A DNA stretch of 64,000 bases from Bacillota bacterium (lineage in GTDB: Bacteria > Bacillota > Clostridia > Acetivibrionales > DTU013). The translations under genes and the position numbers were made by a program. Under the pieces are notes generated by a model. It saw nothing but the letters and a program-made list of their open reading frames with translations, was not told the origin of the DNA and did not search any database. The DNA lies in contig JAEYOP010000040.1 in assembly GCA_023411575.1 (NCBI GenBank), forward strand, positions 124,001 to 188,000. The letters run 5' to 3'. This document shows positions 51,523-59,181 of the stretch, piece by piece (position 1 is the stretch's first letter; each line of letters starts with the position of its first letter).

Positions 51523-53949
51523 TTAATACGGCCATTTCCAGTTCCGGATCTCTTCCCGGTCAATTCCGTTTTCATAGGCGTATTGCAGGTTTTCAATGAT
51601 CCGGTTTTTCATCTTTTCCCGGATATGCGCGCCCTTCGAGCCCAGGGTGGGAACACGGTCGATCACGTCGATCACCAGGTTGAACCGGTCGATCTGGTTG
51701 ATGATGGCCAGTTCGAGAGGCGTATTGATGTTGCCCTTTTCCTTGTATCCGCGGACATGAATCCGCTGCTGGTTTGTCCTCTTGTAGGTCAGCTTGTGGA
51801 TCAGCCAGGGATACCCATGGAAATTCAAGATGACATGCCGGTCCCTGGTAAACAGCGAATCGAATTCCTGGTCCGTCAGTCCGTGGGGATGGGCGGAGGA
51901 GGACATCAGCCTCGTGAGATCGACGATATTGATGAACCGCACCTTCAGGTTGGGGAATTCCTCCCGGAGGATGGCGGTTGCCGCAAGCGCTTCCCGGGTT
52001 GGAACATCGCCGCAGCTTGCCATGACGATGTCCGGATCGCAGGGTTCGGCGCCGCAGGCGTCATTGCTTGCCCAATCCCATATCCCGATCCCCTTTGTGC
52101 AGTGCTTCACCGCTTCTTCCATGCTGAGGTACTGCATGTGCTTCTGCTTGTCGGCAACAATCACATTGACATAGCCCGTGCTGTTGAGGCAGTGCTCGGC
52201 TGTTGACAGCAGGCAGTTTGCATCCGGCGGCAGATAAATGCGGACCACCTCGGGGCTCTTGTTGGTCACCACATCCAAAAAGCCGGGGTCCTGGTGGGAG
52301 AAGCCATTGTGGTCCTGCCTCCATACCGTTGAGGACAGCAGGATATTTTCGGAGGATATGGGGGACCTCCACAGCGTCTCGTGCTTGCTGATGTCGAGCC
52401 ATTTGGCGTGCTGGTTGAACATGGAATCGATAATATGGGAGAATGCCTCGTACGTATGGAAAAAGCCGTGACGCCCCGTCAGGAGATAGCCTTCCAGCCA
52501 GCCGAGCAAGGTATGCTCGCTGAGCATTTCCATTACTTTGCCATCCGTTGAAAGCTCGCTGCCGTCCGCGTCCTCTTTCAGGTAGTCGGCCATCCAGGCC
52601 TTTTTGCTGACGTCGTATACGGCCGTAAGCCTGTTGGACGCCGTTTCGTCAGGCCCGAACATACGGAAGTTGTCCGGGTTCTGGCGGAACACATCCCTCA
52701 GAAATTCGCCCAGAGGGCGGGTATTTTCATATTCGATCACGCCCGGTTTTTCCACTTTTACGGCATAATTCCGGAAATCGGGCATTCTCAGGTTCTTGCG
52801 CAGCAGGCCGCCATTGGTCACCGGGTTGGCGCTCATCCTCCTTACGCCCTTCGGCGCCAGTTCCCTCAGTTCGGGAATCAGCCGCCCGCTCCCGTCGAAC
52901 AGCTCCTCCGGCTTGTAGCTCTTGAGCCAGTCCTCCAGCAGCTTCAGGTGCTCCGGATTGTCGGTCACCCCCGGCAGCGGAACCTGGTGCGCGCGCCAGA
53001 AGCCTTCGACCTTGTGCCCGTCGATTTCCTTCGGGCCGGTCCAGCCCTTGGGCGACCGCAGCACGATCATCGGCCATATGGGGCGCTTCATTCCGCCCGC
53101 TCCATCCGCTCCTGCGCCGCCCGCCTCGCGCGCGTCGCGCTGAATCCGGCGGATGTCCAGAACCGCGCTTTCCATGGCCTCCGCCATCTTTGCGTGCATC
53201 ACGCCGGGCTCGTCGCCTTCCACAAAGTACGGCTTATAGCCGTAACCGGCGAAAAGGCTCTCCAGCTCCCCATGGCTGATTCTTGCCAGGATGGTCGGAT
53301 TGGATATCTTATATCCGTTCAGGTGCAGGATCGGGAGCACCGCCCCGTCCCTCTTCGGATTCAGGAACTTGTTCGCATGCCAGGAGGTTGCCAGGGGGCC
53401 GGTTTCCGCTTCTCCGTCCCCGACCACCGCCGCGACGATCAGGTCCGGGTTGTCGAAAGCGGCGCCATATGCATGGGAAAGGCTGTAGCCCAACTCGCCG
53501 CCCTCATGGATGGACCCCGGAGTTTCCGGCGTACAGTGGCTGCCGATGCCTCCCGGGAAGGAAAACTGCTTGAAAAACTTCGCCATGCCTTCTTCATCTT
53601 CGCTCTTGTCCGGATAAATCTCCGAATAAGTGCCCTCAAGATAGGCGGGCGCCAGGATTCCGGGCGCGCCGTGGCCCGGACCGGTTACATAGATCATGTT
53701 CAGGTCGTATTTCTTGATCAGTCGGTTCAAATGGACGTAGATGAACGACAGGCCGGGGCTTGTCCCCCAGTGGCCCAGAAGTCTCTTTTTTACCTGCTCC
53801 GCCTTCAAAGGCTGCCGCAGGAGGGGATTTTCCTTCAAATAAATCATGCCGCCGGCCAGGTAATTGCATGCCCGCCAGTAGGCATCCATTTTTTTTAGTT
53901 CCTCAACGGAAACCGGACTTTCCTTTTGCGTGGATTTGGACTCTTCCAT
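51523..53949 (-). CDS. xfp: Phosphoketolase
   Basis: An 808-residue thiamine-diphosphate enzyme of the usual length. Motifs include GPGHGAPG, IHEGGELGYSLSHAYGAA, VVGDGEAETGPLATSWH and, near the C-terminus, HGLTDQEFDSLF, all typical of the Xfp family. It cleaves xylulose-5-phosphate (and often fructose-6-phosphate) with phosphate to acetyl-phosphate plus glyceraldehyde-3-phosphate or erythrose-4-phosphate. ATG 53949 follows GGGTG; ATG 53970 in the same frame is the alternative. No acetate kinase gene is adjacent. It probably links sugar use to acetate and ATP formation. Confidence 0.95.
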   Translation of the reverse strand: MEESKSTQKESPVSVEELKKMDAYWRACNYLAGGMIYLKENPLLRQPLKAEQVKKRLLGHWGTSPGLSFIYVHLNRLIKKYDLNMIYVTGPGHGAPGILAPAYLEGTYSEIYPDKSEDEEGMAKFFKQFSFPGGIGSHCTPETPGSIHEGGELGYSLSHAYGAAFDNPDLIVAAVVGDGEAETGPLATSWHANKFLNPKRDGAVLPILHLNGYKISNPTILARISHGELESLFAGYGYKPYFVEGDEPGVMHAKMAEAMESAVLDIRRIQRDAREAGGAGADGAGGMKRPIWPMIVLRSPKGWTGPKEIDGHKVEGFWRAHQVPLPGVTDNPEHLKLLEDWLKSYKPEELFDGSGRLIPELRELAPKGVRRMSANPVTNGGLLRKNLRMPDFRNYAVKVEKPGVIEYENTRPLGEFLRDVFRQNPDNFRMFGPDETASNRLTAVYDVSKKAWMADYLKEDADGSELSTDGKVMEMLSEHTLLGWLEGYLLTGRHGFFHTYEAFSHIIDSMFNQHAKWLDISKHETLWRSPISSENILLSSTVWRQDHNGFSHQDPGFLDVVTNKSPEVVRIYLPPDANCLLSTAEHCLNSTGYVNVIVADKQKHMQYLSMEEAVKHCTKGIGIWDWASNDACGAEPCDPDIVMASCGDVPTREALAATAILREEFPNLKVRFINIVDLTRLMSSSAHPHGLTDQEFDSLFTRDRHVILNFHGYPWLIHKLTYKRTNQQRIHVRGYKEKGNINTPLELAIINQIDRFNLVIDVIDRVPTLGSKGAHIREKMKNRIIENLQYAYENGIDREEIRNWKWPY

Positions 53950-54035
53950 ATCAGCACCCGCTTTCTGCATAATCGCATAGAATAATGGCAAGGCAAAAGC
54001 CGCTTTTCAATTCATGCTCGACTTTCCTATGCATT

Positions 54036-54063
54036 ATTATATACCCGGAATGCTGTTTCCAAA
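54036..54063 (-). promoter_or_regulatory. Promoter of the phosphoketolase gene
   Basis: On the minus strand TTTGGA (54058-54063), 16 bases, TATAAT (54036-54041). The -10 is perfect and the -35 moderate. Confidence 0.6.
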
Positions 54064-54114
54064 TAGCAAAATTTTACTTGGATTTTTTCATTATTTGTGG
54101 AATGCAACTGCTCC

Positions 54115-54372
54115 CTACTTATATACGATTTTCCGGATCGTCTCCGTTGAAAGGCTGTATTCTTCGGCAAGCGCATCAATGCTTGCTTTGTGGAAAAACT
54201 TGCTTCGGATTTCTTCGTTGCGCTGCTTGTAAAACACTCTTGCCCCGGAGTCGTGGCCCCACTTTTTCCGTTCCACGGTGCTGGGAATATACAGGGTTTC
54301 CCCGGAAGTATATCTCTGCACCTCTTTCAGCAGTTCGTCCGGAAGAATGTCGGATGCATTTCTGTATTTCAT
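54115..54372 (-). CDS. CD3324-family / Mor-like small DNA-binding protein
   Basis: An 85-residue protein. It opens with a DELLKEVQRYTSGETLYIP segment seen in the CD3324/Mor-activator-like family, then carries a C-terminal helix-turn-helix (KASIDALAEEYSLSTETIRKIVYK). It probably binds DNA as a dimer. ATG 54372 follows AGAGAGGTG. It is 15 bases downstream of the nucleotidyltransferase-like gene and shares its promoter, so it may regulate that unit through the palindrome at 55461-55472. Confidence 0.8.
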   Translation of the reverse strand: MKYRNASDILPDELLKEVQRYTSGETLYIPSTVERKKWGHDSGARVFYKQRNEEIRSKFFHKASIDALAEEYSLSTETIRKIVYK

Positions 54373-54387
54373 CGAATGCACCTCTCT

Positions 54388-55428
54388 CTAGCTGTTCTTT
54401 GCCAGAAACTGCTCCAGCGTGTCATACTTGTTCAGCGTGACGCCATGCTTTTCAATCTCGGAAACGACATACAGTTCCAGTTCCCGCGCTCTTTGCTTGA
54501 AGGCGCCGAGGTTCGCCGTGTCAAAGCTTCCGAGCAAGTCCATTTCGCGCAGCCCGAATTCCTCCTTGATAATGTTCAGCTCATGCTGCAGATTTATTGC
54601 GTCCGGGAATACCCTACTATAGTTTTGAGTATCGCAATGGTGGTAGATTCTGCGCCAGGTCAGGGAGCCCTCCTCGTACCAGTCCGCCAGACCTTCATAA
54701 TCGGGGGTTTTGGCTTCTTCCGTCCTGGACGGTTTATGGGCCGCCATAAATTTCCGCGTCGTCCGGATGATCTCATGGCTGAGGTTTTTCAGTTCATCCG
54801 CCGAGTCCGCTTTGACAATGGCTTCATAGTATGGGATGAAATTTTCAGGAATTTCTTTCATCTGTGCCAGTTCCACGGTTTCCAGATCGAGCCTCTGCCT
54901 GAAGTAGGTTCCATTGATGCAGGCAACGGCAATGGACAGGTATCGGGCAATAAAACCCGCCGCCATCCTCACCTTGTAAAGCACCTCTTCAAACATCATG
55001 GTGCGGTAAATTTCCATGGCAGCGTCCACTTTCTCAAGCGCCTTTTTCAGCATGAAATCTTTGTCCTGCAGGTTGGCTTTCAGTTTTTCCTGCATGGCGG
55101 CAAAATGATTTTTGTCTTCTTCGCTGCGGGAATACAGAATGATTGCATCGGCCAGGCCATTTGTGAAATCGTCGTCGAACTGCGCCATGTTTTCGATGCG
55201 TTTCCAGGAACGGGGGTACAGATCGTGGCCGACGCCGTCGATAATGAAGGTCTGGGCCAGCCTGTTCCCGTTTTCGTTTGCCGGAATGAAATAGTCGAAG
55301 CACTCCCCGTGGCAGTCGTCTTCCAGGGAATGTCCGGAGATTGCGATCAGTAAAGCGACATCTTCCTTGTATTTCTCCTGTATCTGGGTGATAGCCCAAT
55401 CCGTAAGCTCTTGCTGTGTTGGCTTCAT
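54388..55428 (-). CDS. Nucleotidyltransferase-like hypothetical protein
   Basis: A 346-residue cytoplasmic protein. The N-terminal ALLIAISGHSLEDDCHGECFDYFIP resembles a minimal nucleotidyltransferase core, in which an SGHS-like loop precedes paired acidic residues, followed by IIDGVGHDLYPRSWKRIENM. The remainder is all-helical, like the substrate-binding half of antibiotic-nucleotidyltransferase relatives. The assignment rests on pattern only. It is the first gene of a two-gene operon with the CD3324-like regulator. ATG 55428 has GCGAGGTGA before it. Confidence 0.6.
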   Translation of the reverse strand: MKPTQQELTDWAITQIQEKYKEDVALLIAISGHSLEDDCHGECFDYFIPANENGNRLAQTFIIDGVGHDLYPRSWKRIENMAQFDDDFTNGLADAIILYSRSEEDKNHFAAMQEKLKANLQDKDFMLKKALEKVDAAMEIYRTMMFEEVLYKVRMAAGFIARYLSIAVACINGTYFRQRLDLETVELAQMKEIPENFIPYYEAIVKADSADELKNLSHEIIRTTRKFMAAHKPSRTEEAKTPDYEGLADWYEEGSLTWRRIYHHCDTQNYSRVFPDAINLQHELNIIKEEFGLREMDLLGSFDTANLGAFKQRARELELYVVSEIEKHGVTLNKYDTLEQFLAKNS

Positions 55429-55460
55429 TATATGCTCACCTCGCTATTGATTGTGTTAAG

Positions 55461-55472
55461 GAACGGCCGTTC
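55461..55472. promoter_or_regulatory. Perfect 12-base palindrome, likely operator
   Basis: GAACGGCCGTTC stands just downstream of the predicted transcription start of the nucleotidyltransferase-like/CD3324 operon, where a bound repressor would block elongation. Confidence 0.55.
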
Positions 55473-55484
55473 ACTCACGAGATA

Positions 55485-55513
55485 AGTATATAAGCATCCG
55501 AAGCTTTCGACAA
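55485..55513 (-). promoter_or_regulatory. Sigma-A promoter of the nucleotidyltransferase-like operon
   Basis: On the minus strand TTGTCG (55508-55513), 17 bases, TATACT (55485-55490). Start near 55478, about 50 bases before the ATG. Confidence 0.7.
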
Positions 55514-55577
55514 TGCCGAGATTTATTGTAGGAATTTTATACTCGAAATCGGGCTTTGACCCCGAGCTGTTCCTTTT

Positions 55578-56840
55578 TCAATTGCTCAGCAACCAGTCTT
55601 CAATTTTGACTACCGGAATTCCCTCATAATTACCTTTGACAGAGCTTTTCATGCACAAAACCGTCTTGGGGTAATTATCCCGAATCTCAAGCAGCGACCC
55701 GAATTCCCTCTCTATGGTTTTCTCACTTTCAAGCAAATAGCAGACCTGAAAATACTCCTTGTTGCCATCCTTTTCAGCAATAAAATCGATCTCCGCATCG
55801 TTGATTTTCCCTACATACACATCATAGCCACGGCGAAGCAGTTCTAAATACACAATATTCTCAAGCATCTTTGAAATATCGCTGCTTTTATAACCTAAAA
55901 CAGCATTTTTCAGAGCCATGTCCGCCAGATAGAATTTCTCCTGTGTTTTCAATATTTCCTTTCCCTGCAAATCAAAGCGCGAGCATCTGTTTAAAATATA
56001 TGCTTTTTCCAACTGTGCTAAATAATTATAAATCGTTTCAACGTCGATTTTTCTTTGCTGGCTTTTCATAAAAGTCCCGATGGAGTTGGCGGAAAAGGTC
56101 TGCCCGATATTATCGAATGCAAACTTTACAATCCTTTCCAACTGGTCCATTTTGCGGATTTTGTTTCGTTTTACAATATCATTTAGTATAGTTGTGTTAT
56201 AAATATCCTTAACTATCAAATATGCTTCATCGGTGGAAAGCGGTCGCAGGTGAACAGCAGGGAAACCACCGTACTCAAGGTATCGCTCGAAATGCACTTC
56301 TATTAAGCCTTGTAAGTCGCCGCCACCATATCCGGTACCGTCTCCAAACCCGGCACTTCCGTCAGATCCTCCGTTCTTTTTCTTATAATCCAAATACTCC
56401 GCAAAGGAAAACGGATGTATACGAAAAGCGACAAACCTCCCTGTAAGGTAAGTCGAAATTTCTGAGGACATCATTTTAGAGTTCGAGCCAGTTACGAAAA
56501 TGTCAACATCATATTCCTGCTCCTCCATAAAGGTATTGACAAGACGCTCCCAACCCTCTATTTCCTGAATTTCATCAAGAAACAGATATGTCCGTTTGTC
56601 CGGAACGAGTTTTTCCTTTATGATGCCAAACACATCCTTGGTGGTCTTGTTTTCCCATTCCAAAGTATCAAAATTAAACCTCACAATTTGTTGCTGCGTA
56701 ATGCCTCTCTTTTTTAGCTCGTCCATCAACATAAGCATTATAGTTGACTTTCCGCAGCGACGTACACCCGTCAGTATTTTAATAAGCGGCATATCCACAA
56801 AAGGGATAATCCGGTCGATATATGTTTGTCTGATATACAT
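55578..56840 (-). CDS. AAA ATPase with DUF4143 domain
   Basis: A 420-residue protein of the archaeal-type ATPase/DUF4143 family. Walker A is GVRRCGKST (about residues 22-30), Walker B YLFLDEIQEIEGW, followed by VTGSNSKMMSSEISTYLTGRF. The C-terminal domain has AEIDFIAEKDGNKEYFQV, a restriction-nuclease-like fold in which the usual Lys is Gln. ATG 56840 has GAGGTGATT upstream. The gene is AT-rich compared with its surroundings. Family members are widespread in mobile or defence contexts but their function is unknown. It has its own promoter and operator. Confidence 0.88.
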   Translation of the reverse strand: MYIRQTYIDRIIPFVDMPLIKILTGVRRCGKSTIMLMLMDELKKRGITQQQIVRFNFDTLEWENKTTKDVFGIIKEKLVPDKRTYLFLDEIQEIEGWERLVNTFMEEQEYDVDIFVTGSNSKMMSSEISTYLTGRFVAFRIHPFSFAEYLDYKKKNGGSDGSAGFGDGTGYGGGDLQGLIEVHFERYLEYGGFPAVHLRPLSTDEAYLIVKDIYNTTILNDIVKRNKIRKMDQLERIVKFAFDNIGQTFSANSIGTFMKSQQRKIDVETIYNYLAQLEKAYILNRCSRFDLQGKEILKTQEKFYLADMALKNAVLGYKSSDISKMLENIVYLELLRRGYDVYVGKINDAEIDFIAEKDGNKEYFQVCYLLESEKTIEREFGSLLEIRDNYPKTVLCMKSSVKGNYEGIPVVKIEDWLLSN

Positions 56841-56859
56841 GACAATCACCTCAAAATAA

Positions 56860-56888
56860 GTATAACCTAAAAATATGCTGTTTATCAA
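56860..56888 (-). promoter_or_regulatory. Sigma-A promoter of the DUF4143 ATPase
   Basis: On the minus strand TTGATA (56883-56888), 17 bases, TTATAC (56860-56865). Confidence 0.7.
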
Positions 56889-56903
56889 CTTTTTTAGGTT
56901 ATA
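56861..56903. promoter_or_regulatory. 13-base inverted repeat enclosing the promoter
   Basis: TATAACCTAAAAA (56861-56873) and its exact complement (56891-56903) flank a 17-base core holding the -35; one arm covers the -10. This layout fits a repressor operator. Confidence 0.6.
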
Positions 56904-56930
56904 ACCATAAAAACTATTCACTTTTATTAT

Positions 56931-57044
56931 TCAAAGTGGTAAAAGCCCTTCTTCACCATAGACGGTTCCCGCGCTGTTGGTCACATATGCCCGGACATGA
57001 TAGGTCGTACCCTGCGTCAGGTGTGGCAGGGTGGCAGAGCGTAT
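56931..57044 (-). pseudogene. Remnant of a fibronectin III/Ig-like domain
   Basis: Immediately after the TAG of the DUF1846 gene, and in the same frame, 37 codons read IRSATLPHLTQGTTYHVRAY and then VTNSAGTVYGEEGLLPL before a TGA. GTTYHVRAYVTNSAGTVYG is the classic C-terminal half of a fibronectin III repeat of secreted proteins. No start codon, ribosome site or other part of such a gene remains. It is probably the tail of a deleted surface-protein gene. Confidence 0.7.
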
Positions 57045-58529
57045 CTATTTGTGGTACAGCTTCTTTGACTGGTACTGGGGCTCGCAGGTGATATTGACCC
57101 CGAGCTTCTGGAACACGTTTTCATCCACTCGGGACAGGATCACCGTGGAATGCGCTTCGCAGCCGCGAAGCAGAGGCAGCTGCTGCATTGCCAGCGCTGC
57201 CGTCGGATTGGTCGCCGCACAGATGGACAGGGCGATCAAAATCTCATCCGTATGGAGGCGCGGGTTCCGGTTGCCCATATGCTTCACCTTCAACGCCTGG
57301 ATCGGCTCGATGATGATGGGAGAGATCAGGTGGATATCATGCTGGATGCCGCCCAGCTCTTTTAAGGCGTTCAGCAAAAGCGCCGCGGACGCGCCCAGCA
57401 GGGAGGTGGTCTTCCCGGTGACGATGCGGCCGTCATTGAGCCGGATGGAAACCGCCGGCCCTTCGGTCTCCGCGGCCCGCTTCAGCGCGGCGTCCACTAC
57501 GGGCCTGCATTCGGGCGAAATGCCCAGCTGGCCCATCAGCAGCTCCAGCCGAAGGACTTCGGATTTCTCCGCGAGGCCCTGCCGCTGCGCGCAGCTTGTA
57601 TTATAGAACCGGCGGATGACTTCCTGCTCGGACGCCCTGTGCACCGCCTCGTCGTCGGTGATGCAGAAGCCCGCCATATTGACGCCCATATCGGTAGGGC
57701 TCTTGTAAGGCGATTTCCCGGCTATTTTTTCAAAAATGGCATTCAATACGGGGAATATTTCAATATCCCGGTTGTAATTGATGGTGGTGGTCCCATAAGC
57801 TTCGAGATGGAAGGGGTCGATCATGTTGACGTCGTTCAGGTCCGTCGTAGCCGCTTCGTACGCAAGATTGACCGGATGCTTCAAGGGAAGGTTCCAGATG
57901 GGGAAGGTCTCGAATTTTGCATATCCGGCCTTAATGCCGCGTTTGTAGTCGTGGTAGAGCTGGGAAAGGCAGGTCGCCATTTTTCCGCTTCCGGGCCCCG
58001 GCGCGGTGATGACGACCAGGGAGCGGGACGTTTCGATATACTCGTTTTTTCCGTATCCCTCGTCGCTGACGATCAGCGGGATATTGGACGGATAATCTTG
58101 AATGGGATAATGCTTGTACACCTTGATTCCCAGGCTGATCAGGCGCTTTATGAACATATCGGCGGTATATTGGGACCTGTAATGGGTAATGACAACGCTT
58201 CCCACATAAAGCCCGATCTCGCGGAAGGCATCGATCAGGCGCAAAACATCCAGGTCATATGTAATGCCGAGGTCTCCCCGGCGCTTGTTCTTTTCAATAT
58301 TGTCGGCATTGATCGTAATGACGATCTCGGCTTGATCCTTCAGCTCCAGGAGCATCCTTACCTTGCTGTCGGGCTTGAACCCCGGCAGTACGCGGGACGC
58401 GTGAAAGTCGTCGAAAAGCTTGCCTCCGAATTCGAGATAGAGCTTGCCTCCAAACTGTTCGATGCGTTCCAGGATTTTCTGGGATTGCAAGCGGAGATAC
58501 TTTTCGTTATCAAATCCGATTCTGTTCAT
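57045..58529 (-). CDS. DUF1846 family protein
   Basis: A 494-residue cytoplasmic protein of full family length. The N-terminal MNRIGFDNEKYLRLQS is the family signature. A P-loop-like APGPGSGKMATCL lies near residue 180, followed by KFETFPIWNLPLKHPVNLAYEAAT. The biochemical role of the family is not established. ATG 58529 has AGGAG 7 bases upstream; the longer frame to 58625 overlaps the promoter and is rejected. Transcribed divergently from YjbQ. Confidence 0.93.
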   Translation of the reverse strand: MNRIGFDNEKYLRLQSQKILERIEQFGGKLYLEFGGKLFDDFHASRVLPGFKPDSKVRMLLELKDQAEIVITINADNIEKNKRRGDLGITYDLDVLRLIDAFREIGLYVGSVVITHYRSQYTADMFIKRLISLGIKVYKHYPIQDYPSNIPLIVSDEGYGKNEYIETSRSLVVITAPGPGSGKMATCLSQLYHDYKRGIKAGYAKFETFPIWNLPLKHPVNLAYEAATTDLNDVNMIDPFHLEAYGTTTINYNRDIEIFPVLNAIFEKIAGKSPYKSPTDMGVNMAGFCITDDEAVHRASEQEVIRRFYNTSCAQRQGLAEKSEVLRLELLMGQLGISPECRPVVDAALKRAAETEGPAVSIRLNDGRIVTGKTTSLLGASAALLLNALKELGGIQHDIHLISPIIIEPIQALKVKHMGNRNPRLHTDEILIALSICAATNPTAALAMQQLPLLRGCEAHSTVILSRVDENVFQKLGVNITCEPQYQSKKLYHK

Positions 58530-58596
58530 TTCGATTCTCCTGAAAAATACACATATTTTGACAGATGTTATGAGAGTTCCTGCAATTACATTACTC

Positions 58597-58625
58597 ACAA
58601 TACCATAACGTTTTTGCATCGTCAA
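58597..58625 (-). promoter_or_regulatory. Sigma-A promoter of the DUF1846 gene
   Basis: On the minus strand TTGACG (58620-58625), 17 bases, TATTGT (58597-58602), 68 bases before the ATG. Confidence 0.75.
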
Positions 58626-58664
58626 TTGCCGCGAGGGGATTTTTATGAAAACTTCTTCCTTGTT

Positions 58665-58693
58665 TTGAATACGCTCCCGGAGTATGTTAGAAT
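58665..58693 (+). promoter_or_regulatory. Sigma-A promoter of yjbQ
   Basis: TTGAAT, 17 bases, TAGAAT (58688-58693), 40 bases before the ATG. It diverges from the DUF1846 promoter. Confidence 0.75.
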
Positions 58694-58732
58694 ATTTATA
58701 AAATTCAGGAAAAATGCAGGAGGCAGGAAGGT

Positions 58733-59122
58733 ATGACCAAATTCACCGTATCCACCGGCAAGGCAAACGAAATGCGCAATATTACGCGCGGGGTCCAGGC
58801 GGCCGTTACCGAAAGCGGTATCCTTTCAGGGATCTGCACCATATTCGTGCCCCATACCACGGCGGGGGTTACCATCAATGAAAACGCCGATCCGGATGTG
58901 GTCCGGGACATCCTGATGGAATTGAACAAGATCGTTCCCCTCCGCGATGGCTACCAGCACATGGAGGGAAACTCCGCAGCGCACATCAAGGCCAGCCTGT
59001 TCGGCTTCTCGCAGCAGGTGATCGTTGAAAGCGGCCTGCTGGTCCTCGGTACCTGGCAGGGCATTTATTTCTGCGAATTCGACGGACCACGGCAGCGGCA
59101 GGTATATGTAAAGGTGGTCTGA
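58733..59122 (+). CDS. yjbQ: YjbQ / UPF0047 family protein
   Basis: A 129-residue protein of normal family length. VPHTTAGVTINENADPDV and LGTWQGIYFCEFDGPR are the two family signatures and include the conserved His, Asn, Glu and Trp residues. Family members show weak thiamine-phosphate-synthase activity in E. coli, but their true role is unclear. The ATG has AGGAGG upstream. The gene is 59 bases ahead of the hydrogenase-like gene on the same strand and they probably share a transcript. Confidence 0.94.
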   Translation: MTKFTVSTGKANEMRNITRGVQAAVTESGILSGICTIFVPHTTAGVTINENADPDVVRDILMELNKIVPLRDGYQHMEGNSAAHIKASLFGFSQQVIVESGLLVLGTWQGIYFCEFDGPRQRQVYVKVV

Positions 59123-59181
59123 GTCCCGGATGCGCATTTATTTTCGGACATTTCGGCAATACTGAAAAGGGAGGGATTTAT

